Assembly: GCF_009707955.1 (NCBI RefSeq)
Contig: NZ_WMDQ01000001.1
Coordinates: 558,001-622,000, forward strand
Direction: 5' to 3'
DNA: 64,000 bases
From: Flavobacterium sp. LC2016-13
GTDB taxonomy: Bacteria; Bacteroidota; Bacteroidia; Flavobacteriales; Flavobacteriaceae
The notes under the pieces are model-generated. The model did no database searches, was not told where the DNA came from, and saw only the letters and a list, made by a program, of their open reading frames with translations. The first letter of the stretch is position 1. Each line of letters starts with the position of its first letter. The position numbers and the translations under genes are program-made. This document shows, piece by piece, positions 1 through 9,395 of the stretch.

Positions 1-1
1 A

Positions 2-493
2 CTAGCTGATAAAATAAAGTTAGAAGATTGGATTTACAAACCTGGAATCCCTTCAAATATTACTCCTGTAAATTCTGCTGATTTTGATGCAATAGATAAA
101 ATTCAAAAAAGCTGGAAAGAAACTGGCGTAAAAGGATTAAGTCAAAAAATTACGACAACTAGCGAAAAACAGTATTTTATTGATCATCTTCCAACAGATA
201 TTACTCCAAAAGAAATGGAAGCACTTGACAGTGAATTCAACTTTACAAAAGGTGGTAATTTCATCATTAAACGTCAATGGTTTGTTCAAGCGCTAATTCA
301 CCAATACAAACCAGCTTATCCTGCAATTGAACAATTTTTAATAGGAATCAGCAGAACTGGATCAGTAATGATGCTTTACAAAGAAATGGTGAAAACCCCA
401 GAAGGAAAAGTTTGGGCAAAACAGATTTTTGACAAAGCAAAATCTGGTTATCATGCAACTACTATTCAAGCTGTTGAAGGTATTTTGAAATAG
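2..493 (+). CDS. M1 family aminopeptidase, C-terminal fragment
   Basis: The reading frame is open from base 2 and ends with TAG at 491-493, so the start lies outside the window. About 163 residues are visible. They begin with a segment containing LEDWIYKPGIP, which is typical of the leukotriene-A4-hydrolase C-terminal helical domain found after the M1 zinc-peptidase domain. The catalytic HExxH region is not in the window. Members of this family are exported zinc aminopeptidases that trim N-terminal residues from peptides. A strong terminator follows, so this is the last gene of its transcript. The family call is fairly firm; substrate preference cannot be judged from this fragment. Confidence 0.8.
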   Translation, partial: LADKIKLEDWIYKPGIPSNITPVNSADFDAIDKIQKSWKETGVKGLSQKITTTSEKQYFIDHLPTDITPKEMEALDSEFNFTKGGNFIIKRQWFVQALIHQYKPAYPAIEQFLIGISRTGSVMMLYKEMVKTPEGKVWAKQIFDKAKSGYHATTIQAVEGILK

Positions 494-562
494 TTTTCAG
501 TTTTAAGCCTTAGCAATCAGTAAAGCTGTTATCTTAAAACTGAGACTGAGCACAAAAAATCC

Positions 563-592
563 CCGATTACGATATGTAATCGGTTTTTTTTT
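563..592 (+). terminator. Rho-independent terminator after the M1 peptidase
   Basis: An 8-bp perfect stem (CCGATTAC / GTAATCGG) with a 5-nt loop is followed by nine T residues. It lies 70 bases after the peptidase stop codon. Confidence 0.85.
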
Positions 593-625
593 GTTTAAAA
601 AGCAAGCAGGGAAAATTGTCCATCA

Positions 626-645
626 CATGGCGTATATTCTCCATG
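626..645 (+). promoter_or_regulatory. Small inverted repeat upstream of the AhpD-like gene
   Basis: CATGG and CCATG are separated by 10 bases, about 75 bases before the ATG at 722. A weak -7-like sequence (CATCTTTG) lies further downstream near 666. The AraC regulator encoded two genes later might bind here. This is inference from position only. Confidence 0.2.
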
Positions 646-721
646 TTCTAAAATCTGTGATCGTCGCATCTTTGTAATGTCAAAAGACAACAACTATAAA
701 TAACTTAAAAAATTAAATAAG

Positions 722-1273
722 ATGACACGATTAACAGCATTAAACCCAGAAGAAGCAACAGGAAAAACTAAAGATTTATTCAATGCCGTACAAGCAAAAT
801 TAGGAGTTGTTCCCAATATGATGAGAACAATGGGGAATTCTCCGGCAGTATTAGAAGGTTATTTAAACTTAAGCGGAGCTTTGAGCCATGGGAAATTAAG
901 TGCAAAAACAGGTGAATTACTAGCCTTAACGGTTTCAGAAAGCAACTCTTGTGATTATTGTGTTGCCGCACATACTTTTATTGGAGGAAAATTATTAAAA
1001 ACTGATGCACAAGTTTTACAAGATGCAAGAACAGGAAACTCTGCTGATGCAAAAACTGCAGCGATTCTTCAATTTGCTAAAACATTAGTGAGCAAAAATG
1101 GTTTGGTAAACAACGAAGATGTAAATGCAGTTAAAAATGCAGGAGTTTCAGAAGCTGAAATTGCTGAAACTGTTGCACACGTAGCGTTGAATGTTCTAAC
1201 AAACTATTTCAATAATACTGCTAATACAGAAATTGATTTTCCAGCAGTTCCAAGTTTAGCATTACAAAACTAA
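722..1273 (+). CDS. Carboxymuconolactone decarboxylase / AhpD-like peroxidase-family protein
   Basis: This 183-residue protein has the AhpD-type redox centre: Cys77 and Cys80 in CDYC, His84, and Glu65 twelve residues before the first cysteine. In AhpD these residues form a thiol relay that reduces peroxides or a partner peroxiredoxin. The whole chain fits the peroxidase-related CMD family, which is all-helical and cytoplasmic. It is the first gene of a probable three-gene unit with a DUF1348 protein (72-nt gap) and an AraC regulator (10-nt gap after that). The grouping suggests an inducible response to an oxidant or aromatic compound. The family is sure, the substrate is not known. Confidence 0.85.
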   Translation: MTRLTALNPEEATGKTKDLFNAVQAKLGVVPNMMRTMGNSPAVLEGYLNLSGALSHGKLSAKTGELLALTVSESNSCDYCVAAHTFIGGKLLKTDAQVLQDARTGNSADAKTAAILQFAKTLVSKNGLVNNEDVNAVKNAGVSEAEIAETVAHVALNVLTNYFNNTANTEIDFPAVPSLALQN

Positions 1274-1345
1274 TTTTCAAAAAAAGAATCTATTAAAGAT
1301 AGTCGTGATTTATTTCATGACTATCTTTATCATAAAAAACTAATT

Positions 1346-1759
1346 ATGGAACCACAAAGACATCCCTTACCTCCATTTACAACGGAAACTGCGCTTCAAA
1401 AAGTTCAAATAGCCGAAGATGCATGGAACACAAAAGATCCTGAAAAAGTAGCACTTGCCTATACTATTGATACAGAATGGAGAAACAGAACCGACTTTAT
1501 TAATGGTCGTGAAGAAGTAAAACAATTCCTAACCAAAAAATGGGAAAAAGAACTTCACTACAAACTTAAAAAGGAATTATGGGGTTTTCGTGAAAACAGA
1601 ATGGCCGTTAGATTCGAATACGAATGGCAGGATCATTCCGGACAATGGTTTCGTAGTTATGGCAACGAGCTTTGGGAATTTGACGAAAATGGTTATATGC
1701 AAAAAAGATTTGCCAGCATTAACGATTTACCAATTAACGAAACAGATCGAAAATTATAA
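1346..1759 (+). CDS. DUF1348 / SnoaL-like (NTF2 fold) protein
   Basis: The 137-residue product opens with [20 protein letters not shown] and continues with an ALAYT..TEWRNR segment, the hallmark of the DUF1348 family. These proteins have the NTF2-like cone fold also found in SnoaL and related small enzymes. It has no signal peptide and is probably cytoplasmic. Conserved Trp and Arg residues line the pocket in this family, but no reaction is established. It sits between an AhpD-like protein and an AraC regulator and is likely co-transcribed with both. Function is unknown. Confidence 0.8.
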   Translation: MEPQRHPLPPFTTETALQKVQIAEDAWNTKDPEKVALAYTIDTEWRNRTDFINGREEVKQFLTKKWEKELHYKLKKELWGFRENRMAVRFEYEWQDHSGQWFRSYGNELWEFDENGYMQKRFASINDLPINETDRKL

Positions 1760-1769
1760 ATAGCACCAA

Positions 1770-2654
1770 ATGAGCAATCAAAATGTTTATACTCTAATCA
1801 ATCCACAAACCGGGAGTCTGGCTTTCAAAATACTTCCGTTTGATGACAACAGCCATTTTGATCATTTGCAACGCACCAATTATTTCTCTTTAATTTGGGT
1901 TACCAAAGGAAAAGGCAAAGTAAAAGCTGATTTTGCGGAACATCGCTTTGAAGAAAACTCACTTCTCGCCTTTTCGCCTTATCAGCCTTTTATGCTTTGT
2001 GTAAATGAGCCTATTGAAGGTGTTGCGATTCATTTTCATCCGGATTTCTTTTGCATTCATTATCATCAAAAAGAAGTTTCATGCAATGGCATTTTATTCA
2101 ATAATGTCTATCAGCCGCCATTTACAATAATTACAGATGAAGCTGCAGGGACTTTTAAAATGGTTTTGGACCAGATGAAAATAGAAATGCAAAAATCAGA
2201 ATTGGCGCAATATGAATTGCTTATTTCCTATTTAAAGATTTTTTTAATCACGGCTTCCCGATTAAAAAATGAGCAATTAGAAGAAATGAAATCCGCTCCG
2301 GATTCAAAAGAACCTTATATCCTTCAAAGCCTGAAAGATGCAATTGAATTAAATTTTAAAACCAAACATTCTGCCGGAAATTATGCAGAAATGCTCAATA
2401 TTTCAGCGAAAGCCTTAGCCAAATTATCCAAAAATTACTTCAACAAAACCCTTACAGATTTAATTGCTGAAAGAATTATTATCGAAGCAAAACGAGAATT
2501 ATATATGACCAATAAAACGGTCAAAGAAATTGCTTATGAATTGGGTTACGATGACGAACATTATTTTAGCCGGTTTTTTAAAACCAATGCTGATGTTTCG
2601 CCTCAATTGTATCGTGAAACTGTAGGTTTTGGAAGAATGGCGATGAAGGCTTAA
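1770..2654 (+). CDS. AraC family transcriptional regulator
   Basis: In this 294-residue protein, residues about 20-130 look like a cupin-type sensor domain (with the HFHPDFFCIHYH segment). Residues about 205-290 hold the two helix-turn-helix motifs of the AraC/XylS family, with the second-motif signature VKEIAYELGYDDEHYFSRFFK. It begins 10 nt after the DUF1348 gene, so it probably belongs to that unit and may control it. The last four bases overlap the tail of the convergent glycosyltransferase gene. The family is certain; the effector is unknown. Confidence 0.88.
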   Translation: MSNQNVYTLINPQTGSLAFKILPFDDNSHFDHLQRTNYFSLIWVTKGKGKVKADFAEHRFEENSLLAFSPYQPFMLCVNEPIEGVAIHFHPDFFCIHYHQKEVSCNGILFNNVYQPPFTIITDEAAGTFKMVLDQMKIEMQKSELAQYELLISYLKIFLITASRLKNEQLEEMKSAPDSKEPYILQSLKDAIELNFKTKHSAGNYAEMLNISAKALAKLSKNYFNKTLTDLIAERIIIEAKRELYMTNKTVKEIAYELGYDDEHYFSRFFKTNADVSPQLYRETVGFGRMAMKA

Positions 2655-3895
2655 TTTTTATTTTTGGCTTCTATCCATTTTGCCATGTATTTTGTGCTTT
2701 TTAAAGTATGATGCTGCAGCAAACTTCCCATAAAATTATGAAGACGATGACTTTCGGAATCATTTAATAATGCATGAATTGTTTCGATTAATTGTGTTGA
2801 ATATTTACTTATTTGATAACATTCGTTTACGATTGCAATTCCGTTTTTTTGAGATTCTTTCCATAGATTTTCATTCTGGTATAAAGTAATTGCATGTTTT
2901 GCAAATTCTTCCACATCATCGGTAATAAAACCATTCCACGGTAAAGTGTCAAACATGGCTTCAGAACCAATTGTTGTAGTTACACTTGGCGTTCCGCATT
3001 GCATGGCTTCTAATAATTTTCCCTTCAAACCTGCTCCAAAACGAATTGGTGCCAAAACAACTTTGGCATTTTTTACTATTTCATTCGCATCTGCGGCTCT
3101 TCCCATAATAAAAAAACCATTTTTAGGCTGATGCAATTGCAGTACTTTTTGCGAAGGATATGCGCCATAAACTTCTAAAACAGCTTCGGGAAATTGTTTT
3201 TTTACCAAAGGCCAAATTGTTTCTTTTAGATGTTGAACTGTATTCCAATTAGGTTCATGAAGAAAATTTCCGATAAAAACAAAATTCTTGCGTTCTTCAA
3301 ATGACGGCAATTTTAGCAAATCATCTTCAATCATTTTATCGACCAAAAAAGGAAGATAATGCAGTAAACTCGAATCTATTTTAAAAACGTCTTTCAAAAG
3401 ATTCATTTCAAATTCTGAAATAATAAAAGACAAATCACATCTTAAAATACTGGCAATTTCTCGCTTAGCAACTTCTTCTGAAAGTAAATCAGCTAATTGA
3501 AACGTTCTGTTTTCCTTAAAAGCTTTTTGTCTTGCCGTTCTCAAGCAATGCAAATCTTCCGTATCTAATAATCGAATCGCTTTAGGGCAATTTTCAGAAA
3601 CGCGCCATCCAAATTGTTCTTCGATCATAAAACGATCAAATAAAACAACATCCGGATTTAAATGAATTATAAAATCATCAAAACTGGAATTATTCAATTC
3701 GATAGATTTTTTCTCAACTCCAAACTCACTTAAATCAACCATAAAATCACTATCTAAAGCCGGACTTGCAAATGTAATTTCAAATCCATTTGCTCCAAAA
3801 ATAGAGATCAATTGCATCATTCTGCCACCAGCCGCAGACGAATTTGGCTCGGGCCAGACAAATCCAATAATTAATAGTTTTTTTACGCGATTCAT
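2651..3895 (-). CDS. Glycosyltransferase family 4-like protein
   Basis: This 414-residue protein has a GT-B architecture. The N-terminal part starts with a Rossmann-like strand and a glycine-rich turn near SSAAGGRMMQL. The C-terminal half contains FIGNFLHEPNWNTV, then VLAPIRFGAGLKGKLLEAM and CGTPSVTTTIGSEA, the nucleotide-sugar-binding region of GT4 enzymes. It probably transfers a sugar from a nucleotide donor to a surface glycan or lipid, acting at the inner face of the inner membrane. It has no TM segment. It stands alone, convergent with the AraC gene and divergent from miaE. Donor and acceptor cannot be deduced. Confidence 0.8.
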   Translation of the reverse strand: MNRVKKLLIIGFVWPEPNSSAAGGRMMQLISIFGANGFEITFASPALDSDFMVDLSEFGVEKKSIELNNSSFDDFIIHLNPDVVLFDRFMIEEQFGWRVSENCPKAIRLLDTEDLHCLRTARQKAFKENRTFQLADLLSEEVAKREIASILRCDLSFIISEFEMNLLKDVFKIDSSLLHYLPFLVDKMIEDDLLKLPSFEERKNFVFIGNFLHEPNWNTVQHLKETIWPLVKKQFPEAVLEVYGAYPSQKVLQLHQPKNGFFIMGRAADANEIVKNAKVVLAPIRFGAGLKGKLLEAMQCGTPSVTTTIGSEAMFDTLPWNGFITDDVEEFAKHAITLYQNENLWKESQKNGIAIVNECYQISKYSTQLIETIHALLNDSESHRLHNFMGSLLQHHTLKSTKYMAKWIEAKNKN

Positions 3896-3976
3896 TTGAT
3901 TTGTTTCAATTTACAAAATAATACTATTTTGCGCGGATTTGCACCATATTTCCTGACTTTCCGCCATAAAAAAGAC

Positions 3977-3984
3977 TAATTTTG
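3977..3984 (+). promoter_or_regulatory. Putative -7 element for miaE
   Basis: TAATTTTG matches the Bacteroidetes -7 consensus TAnnTTTG, 26 bases before the miaE ATG. No clear TTG -33 element is seen at the expected distance. Confidence 0.45.
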
Positions 3985-4010
3985 CAGGATACAATTTTTT
4001 CAATAAAGTT

Positions 4011-4592
4011 ATGTTAGGATTAAAATTAGCCACAGACCCGCGTTGGGTAAATATAGTCGAGTCGAATATCGAAGAAATTTTGACAGATCACGCCTGGTGT
4101 GAGCAAAAAGCGGCATCAAATGCAATAAGTTTAGTTACCTATAACTCTGAATTAGAGGAATTAGTAACTGAAATGCTAGTAATTGCGCGCGAAGAATTAG
4201 AGCATTTGCAAATGGTTCACGACCTTATCAAGAAAAGAGGTTTGACTTTGGGACGCGAAAGAAAAGATCATTATGTAAATGAACTTTTTAAATTCATGAA
4301 AAAAGACGGAAGCAGAAAAGATGCACTTTGCGATCGTTTATTGTTTTCGGCAATGATCGAAGCGAGAAGTTGCGAACGTTTTAAAGTACTTTCAGAAAAC
4401 ATAAAAGACGAAGAATTGGCTAAATTTTACCGTGATTTAATGATTTCTGAAGCCGGACACTATACTACTTTTTTAGGATTCGCCAGAAAATACCAAGACA
4501 ACATAGATATTGACAAACGCTGGAAAGAATGGATTGAATATGAAGGTTCAATTATTACCAATTACGGCAAAAACGAAACGGTTCACGGATAA
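4011..4592 (+). CDS. miaE: tRNA-(ms2io6A) hydroxylase MiaE
   Basis: This 193-residue protein belongs to the ferritin-like diiron family MiaE, which hydroxylates the isopentenyl group of ms2i6A at position 37 of tRNAs. The start MLGLKLATDPRWV is typical of the family. The iron ligands are visible as EELEHLQMVH around residues 62-71, with Glu and His residues in EARSCERF and SEAGHYTTF as the second half of the diiron site. It is cytoplasmic and is transcribed from its own predicted promoter. A short gap of 52 nt separates it from the AsmA gene, which may be read through. The assignment is firm. Confidence 0.9.
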   Translation: MLGLKLATDPRWVNIVESNIEEILTDHAWCEQKAASNAISLVTYNSELEELVTEMLVIAREELEHLQMVHDLIKKRGLTLGRERKDHYVNELFKFMKKDGSRKDALCDRLLFSAMIEARSCERFKVLSENIKDEELAKFYRDLMISEAGHYTTFLGFARKYQDNIDIDKRWKEWIEYEGSIITNYGKNETVHG

Positions 4593-4644
4593 ATGATCGT
4601 TTTTATTCAATTCTAATTTTAGCATACATAATACATAATTTAAA

Positions 4645-7401
4645 ATGTCAAGTAATAAATTTAAATCGGCCTTATTAAAAACAGGAAAATACCTGGGGAT
4701 AACTTTTGCCGTTATTCTGGGGTTGTTGTTTTTAACGCCTATTGTTTTTGAAGATCAGATTAAAGATCAAATCAAAAAAACGGCGAATCAAAAGCTAAGT
4801 GCCGAGCTTAATTATTCTGATGTTTCTGTTTCGTTTTTTCGTCATTTTCCTTCTTTAACCTTAACACTAAACGATTTAAGCCTTAACGGATCAGCGCCGT
4901 ATAAAAGCGAAAAATTTATAACTGCAAAAGAGGTTTCTTTTGGAATAAATGTCGCGAGTTTGATTTTTAGCAAATCCGTAAAAATCGATCAGATTTATTT
5001 GTCTGATTCTTTTATTAATGTAAAAGTGAATAAAAACGGTGAAGCAAATTACAATATTTACAAATCGACTTCGCAAGCTAAAAAACCAAAAGACAGTACT
5101 GAAGCTGCTTTAAAACTGGAACGAATTGAGATTATCAACAGTAAAATCATTTACGACGATCAATCTACAAAAGTTCATTTTGATGCTTTGGGTTTTAATT
5201 ATTTAGGAAAAGGAGATTTAAACAAATCTATATTCGATTTATATTCTAAAGCAAAAATCGAAAAACTGAATATTATTTATGAAGATGAGCCTTATTTAAT
5301 GAATAAAAAAGTTGATGCTGATTTGATTACCAAAGCAAATTTCAACTCTTTATCGTTCTTCTTCGAACAAAACAACTTAAAAATAAATCAGCTTGTAGTC
5401 GATTTTAAAGGAAATTTTAATATCCTGAAAGATGGCTATAAAATGGATTTGGTTATAAAATCAGACAATAGTAATTTGAATGATGTTTTTACCGCTTTTC
5501 CTCCAAAATACATTACCTGGCTTTCTAAAACTGAATTAAAAGGAAACACAAATTTGCTTTTAACTTTAAAGGGAGATTATATTGCATCGCAAAAAATAGC
5601 GCCGGATCTTAATCTGGATGTAAAAATAGAAGACGGTTTTGTCAATTACAATAAAAGTGCTATTCCGGTTTCGAACCTGAATTTAGAAATTAATACAAAA
5701 GTACCGTCCTTAAATCCGGATCTTTTAATTGTCGATGGTAAAAATTTATCTCTAAATGTTGATAAGGATTATTTAAAATCGAATTTTTATATCGAAGGCA
5801 TGAATACGCCAAATATTAATGCAGATTTTAAAGCAAAACTTGATCTTCAAAAACTAAATGCTGCTTTGGGAATTCCTGGTTTACAGCTAAAAGGAACTTT
5901 AGTTGGAGATTTGAAAGCAAAAGGTAAATTTGATCAAAAAAACAAACTTTTTCCTGTTACAAACGGAATTATCGATTTGAAAAATGGATATCTGAAAACG
6001 CAATATTATCCGAATGCCATAACCAATATTAACGTTAAATCTAAAATTGAGAATCAAAAAGGAACTTTTCAGGATTTAAAAATTAACCTGAAACCGGCTC
6101 AATTTACTTTTGAAGGAAAGCCTGTTTTTGTAGAAGCAGACTTAAGTAATTTTGATGATTTAAATTATGATGTTAAAGCAAAAGGTGAACTTGACGTTAA
6201 TAAAATTTATAAAGTTTTCTCTCAAAAAGGACTTGATCTGGATGGTTTCATAAAAGCCGATTTGGTTCTGAAAGGCAAACAAAGCGATGCTGAAAAAGGA
6301 AATTACAGCAAACTACAAAACAAAGGAACGCTTGAACTTAGAAATATAGGAGTTGCATCAGAATATCTTCCGAAGAAATTTATCATCAAAGAAGGTATTT
6401 TCAAAATCAATCAGGATAAAATGTCGTTCAATAACTTTTTGGCGGCTTACGGAGAATCAGATTTTAAGATGAATGGTTATTTGCGAAACGTTTTTAATTA
6501 CGCAACAACAAAAACAGGAATTTTAAGAGGTTCTTTTTCAGTTTCGGCACGATATATCAATGTTGATGAATTTATGTCAAAAACGGATCCTAATACATCT
6601 GTAACACAAAATAAAACAGGGAGTAAAGATGCTCCGGCAGAAACCAAACAAACCGGAGTTATAATTATTCCGACAAACTTAGATTTACAATTAATGGCAA
6701 ATGCCCAAAAAGTAAATTTCGATAAATTGCTTCTTCAAAATGCTACCGGAAATCTAAAAATGAATAAAGGTAAATTGAGCATGCAAAATACCGGTTTCAA
6801 TTTAATTGGCTGTAATGTTGCTATGAACGCTAATTATCAAGCTGTAACGCCTCAAAAAGCAAATTTCGACTACAGCATTAAAGCTTCAGATTTTGATATT
6901 AAAAGAGCTTATAATGAAGTTGAAGTATTTAGAAAAATGGCAAGTGCTGCAGAAAAAGCCCAGGGAATTGTTTCTCTTGATTACCAGCTAAAAGGTCGTT
7001 TAAACGGTAATATGGAACCTGTTTATCCGTCATTAGTTGGCGGTGGAACGCTTTCTGTAAAAGATGTAAAAGTGAGAGGGCTGAAAATGTTTAATGCCGT
7101 AAGCAAACAAACAAGTTCTGAATCGATGAAAAATCCGGATGTATCTAAAGTCGATATTAAAACTACTATCAAAAACAATATCATGACAATAGAACGTTTT
7201 AAATTTAAGTTTGCCGGCTTCAGACCAAGAATTGAAGGCACAACAAGTTTAGACGGAAGATTGAACTTAAAAATGCGTTTAGGCTTACCTCCTCTTGGCA
7301 TATTCGGAATTCCGTTGACTGTAACAGGAACACAGAATAGTCCAAAAGTAAAAGTGGGAAGAAAAACCGAAGATCTGACAGAAACTGTGGATAGTGAATA
7401 A
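4645..7401 (+). CDS. AsmA-like inner-membrane protein
   Basis: The 918-residue protein has a single N-terminal membrane anchor (about residues 13-33, YLGITFAVILGLLFLTPIVF). A very long beta-rich region follows, ending in the AsmA C-terminal signature (LKGRLNGNMEPVYPSLVGGG and a GLPPLGIFGIPLTVTGT tail). AsmA/TamB-type proteins are anchored in the inner membrane, extend through the periplasm and are thought to move phospholipids to the outer membrane. The protein is rich in Asn, Lys and Asp with many alternating strands, as expected for the bridge-like fold. It follows miaE on the same strand. The family call is strong; a lipid-transfer role is inferred from relatives. Confidence 0.85.
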   Translation: MSSNKFKSALLKTGKYLGITFAVILGLLFLTPIVFEDQIKDQIKKTANQKLSAELNYSDVSVSFFRHFPSLTLTLNDLSLNGSAPYKSEKFITAKEVSFGINVASLIFSKSVKIDQIYLSDSFINVKVNKNGEANYNIYKSTSQAKKPKDSTEAALKLERIEIINSKIIYDDQSTKVHFDALGFNYLGKGDLNKSIFDLYSKAKIEKLNIIYEDEPYLMNKKVDADLITKANFNSLSFFFEQNNLKINQLVVDFKGNFNILKDGYKMDLVIKSDNSNLNDVFTAFPPKYITWLSKTELKGNTNLLLTLKGDYIASQKIAPDLNLDVKIEDGFVNYNKSAIPVSNLNLEINTKVPSLNPDLLIVDGKNLSLNVDKDYLKSNFYIEGMNTPNINADFKAKLDLQKLNAALGIPGLQLKGTLVGDLKAKGKFDQKNKLFPVTNGIIDLKNGYLKTQYYPNAITNINVKSKIENQKGTFQDLKINLKPAQFTFEGKPVFVEADLSNFDDLNYDVKAKGELDVNKIYKVFSQKGLDLDGFIKADLVLKGKQSDAEKGNYSKLQNKGTLELRNIGVASEYLPKKFIIKEGIFKINQDKMSFNNFLAAYGESDFKMNGYLRNVFNYATTKTGILRGSFSVSARYINVDEFMSKTDPNTSVTQNKTGSKDAPAETKQTGVIIIPTNLDLQLMANAQKVNFDKLLLQNATGNLKMNKGKLSMQNTGFNLIGCNVAMNANYQAVTPQKANFDYSIKASDFDIKRAYNEVEVFRKMASAAEKAQGIVSLDYQLKGRLNGNMEPVYPSLVGGGTLSVKDVKVRGLKMFNAVSKQTSSESMKNPDVSKVDIKTTIKNNIMTIERFKFKFAGFRPRIEGTTSLDGRLNLKMRLGLPPLGIFGIPLTVTGTQNSPKVKVGRKTEDLTETVDSE

Positions 7402-7430
7402 AGTTTAAAAATTCCAAATTCCACGCCTTT

Positions 7431-7520
7431 TGTGTCATTTCGACGGAGGAGAAATCACATAACGTAACCACAAAGTACGTTGCTCTCTGGATGTGATTTC
7501 TCCTCCGTCGAAATGACACA
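7431..7520. repeat. 90-nt palindromic dispersed element (copy 1)
   Basis: Two perfectly complementary 30-nt arms (7431-7460 and 7491-7520) surround a 30-nt centre. The arm begins TGTGTCATTTCGACGG. The centre ends CGTTGCTCTCTGG, the reverse complement of the start of the centre in copy 2, so the two copies lie in opposite orientation. Confidence 0.9.
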
Positions 7521-7530
7521 AGAAACCTTT

Positions 7531-8835
7531 TTAAACCATATATCCCATTTTAGAAATATACAAAATCCCTTTGGCCAATAACCAAAGCAAAACTGCCATT
7601 CCTAAAAACCCCCAAGTCCAGGTTGTTTTTTTTCTCCAATTATTAAAAAATGTCGGGATTTCCCAATACTTGATAATAATATAAATACTTGTTCCTATTA
7701 GTGCAACCCATATTATTTCGCCGGAACGAACATAAAAACTGTATAATAAAACAGCTATAAAAAAAGCAATCGTAACAAATTGCATGTAATAATAGTTTTT
7801 ATAATTGCGTTTGTAATTTTCTTTAAGAGACAATATCAAAAACGACATTATCAATAAAGTTATCAGGGCAATTATTATATAATAAAACAACGGATTTGAT
7901 TGCAAGATAAACCCAACAGTAATTATTAAAGCTAAAACTGTACAAGCTGCAAGCGAATAAATGCTTCTTTCTGTATTTATATCCTTAAAAGGAATCAGAA
8001 CGGGATAAATATACTTTTCGATAATACGCCAAAACGGTAACGCACAAATGGCAGCCATACCAGACACAACTATTTCATAATTATATAAAACATCGGCAGG
8101 CACTTTATAAATAGTATACAAAAGCGCAACGGTAACAATTATAGCCGGAAGACAAATTGTTTTTACTGTTTCCCATTGATCGCTTCCCCAGAAATTATTC
8201 CTTACCTCAAAAATATATTTTTTGACAAGATACTTTCTGGTAAAAATTGCTGTCGACTGACTCCACAATAAAAACAAACCTGTATGAATAATTATGGTTC
8301 GTAATGTCATTTCATCTACATAAGGCGCTCCAATGATGCAAACAATACCAATAATCAATAATTCGTACGTTAATAAAATTGCCGAAAACAAAAGTCTGAA
8401 TATAGGCGCAAATTGCTGAATAAGTATTTCGATAAGTCGGTTCCAATAATTGCGTAACAATCCTATTATAGCGCAGACTGCAATAAAAGCAGCCAGATAC
8501 AACATCCAATTGGTGAGCGATTGTGTTTGCATCCATAATTGAATCGCTGAATTCTTTACTGGCGTATATAACAGTTGAGAATTGACAAAAATTTCAGCTG
8601 CCAAATTATTTCTTACGCTATCAGTAAATGCCGGAAATTTGTTTTTGTTTTTGAGCCAATATGCATTTGCATCAGAACCATTCTTTTGCAGAACAGCAAA
8701 TTCAAATAATATCTTTTTTTGGGAATCATTCAACGATATGATTTCATTTGTGATTTGATTCTCTTTTGTCGAAGGAGTTTCTTTTGCATAAGTAGTAATG
8801 CAGAAAAAGAATAAAAGCAGTAGTGTTTTTTTCAA
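7531..8835 (-). CDS. Multi-pass membrane protein of unknown function
   Basis: I do not recognise this 434-residue protein. It starts with a cleavable-looking signal peptide (MKKTLLLLFFFCITTYAKE). A soluble stretch of about 90 residues follows, and then about nine or ten hydrophobic segments between residues 110 and 430. The soluble part probably faces the periplasm. There are no obvious catalytic motifs. The layout, a periplasmic N-terminal part before a channel-like membrane domain, is loosely similar to large mechanosensitive-channel proteins, but I see no MscS-type beta domain, so that is only a comparison. The gene has no neighbour in its operon and is bracketed closely by two 90-nt palindromic elements in opposite orientation, which is unusual. 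Confidence 0.7.
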   Translation of the reverse strand: MKKTLLLLFFFCITTYAKETPSTKENQITNEIISLNDSQKKILFEFAVLQKNGSDANAYWLKNKNKFPAFTDSVRNNLAAEIFVNSQLLYTPVKNSAIQLWMQTQSLTNWMLYLAAFIAVCAIIGLLRNYWNRLIEILIQQFAPIFRLLFSAILLTYELLIIGIVCIIGAPYVDEMTLRTIIIHTGLFLLWSQSTAIFTRKYLVKKYIFEVRNNFWGSDQWETVKTICLPAIIVTVALLYTIYKVPADVLYNYEIVVSGMAAICALPFWRIIEKYIYPVLIPFKDINTERSIYSLAACTVLALIITVGFILQSNPLFYYIIIALITLLIMSFLILSLKENYKRNYKNYYYMQFVTIAFFIAVLLYSFYVRSGEIIWVALIGTSIYIIIKYWEIPTFFNNWRKKTTWTWGFLGMAVLLWLLAKGILYISKMGYMV

Positions 8836-8931
8836 AATTTGGAGGAATTAATCCATCCAAAAATACAAATAATTTAATATAAATAAATTTCAATTTTAAT
8901 CCTGAAACTTCGGGATCAAATTCCCGCATAG

Positions 8932-9021
8932 TGTGTCATTTCGACGAAAGGAGAAATCACATCCAGAGAGCAACGAACCGGAATTCCGTTATGTGATTTC
9001 TCCTTTCGTCGAAATGACACA
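8932..9021. repeat. 90-nt palindromic dispersed element (copy 2)
   Basis: It has perfect 31-nt complementary arms (8932-8962, 8991-9021) around a 28-nt centre that starts CCAGAGAGCAACG. It has the same total length as copy 1 at 7431-7520 but is inverted relative to it. Arm bases differ between the two copies by compensatory changes, so the stem is kept. Confidence 0.9.
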
Positions 9022-9057
9022 AGCAACCGCATAAATTCAAAATAACAATGCCCATAA

Positions 9058-9089
9058 ACAAAAAACCCGTTCACTTTCGCGAACGGGTT
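9058..9089 (-). terminator. Terminator of the rplU-rpmA operon
   Basis: A 9-bp stem (AACCCGTTC / GAACGGGTT) has an A-run on its left side, which reads as a T-run on the minus strand. It is just downstream of the rpmA stop. Confidence 0.85.
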
Positions 9090-9110
9090 TTGTAATAAGT
9101 AATCTAATGA

Positions 9111-9371
9111 TTATGCTTCGAATGGAAGGATAGATACATAAGATTTGTTATCTCTTTTCTTTTGGAACTTAACAACTCCAGCTACTCTTGCGTGTAGTGT
9201 GTGATCTTTACTGATGTAAACGTTTTCACCTGGATTATGTTTTGAACCTCTTTGTCTAACGATAATGTTTCCAGCAATAGCAGCTTGACCTCCAAAAATC
9301 TTAACGCCTAAACGTTTTGATTCTGATTCTCTACCATTCTTCGAACTACCGACACCTTTCTTGTGAGCCAT
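9111..9371 (-). CDS. rpmA: 50S ribosomal protein L27
   Basis: The 86-residue protein begins [20 protein letters not shown] and contains [16 protein letters not shown], which is diagnostic for bL27. L27 lies near the peptidyl transferase centre of the large subunit. The N-terminus starts directly with the mature-type sequence, without the cleavable extension found in Firmicutes L27. It lies 24 nt downstream of rplU, the usual bacterial pairing, and is followed by a strong terminator. Confidence 0.97.
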   Translation of the reverse strand: MAHKKGVGSSKNGRESESKRLGVKIFGGQAAIAGNIIVRQRGSKHNPGENVYISKDHTLHARVAGVVKFQKKRDNKSYVSILPFEA

Positions 9372-9395
9372 GACGTATGAGTTTAAATATTGTTA

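Noticed and set aside
7531..8835. MscS-type mechanosensitive channel
   Set aside because: The general plan (periplasmic part then many membrane segments) is similar, but the MscS pore and beta-domain motifs were not visible.
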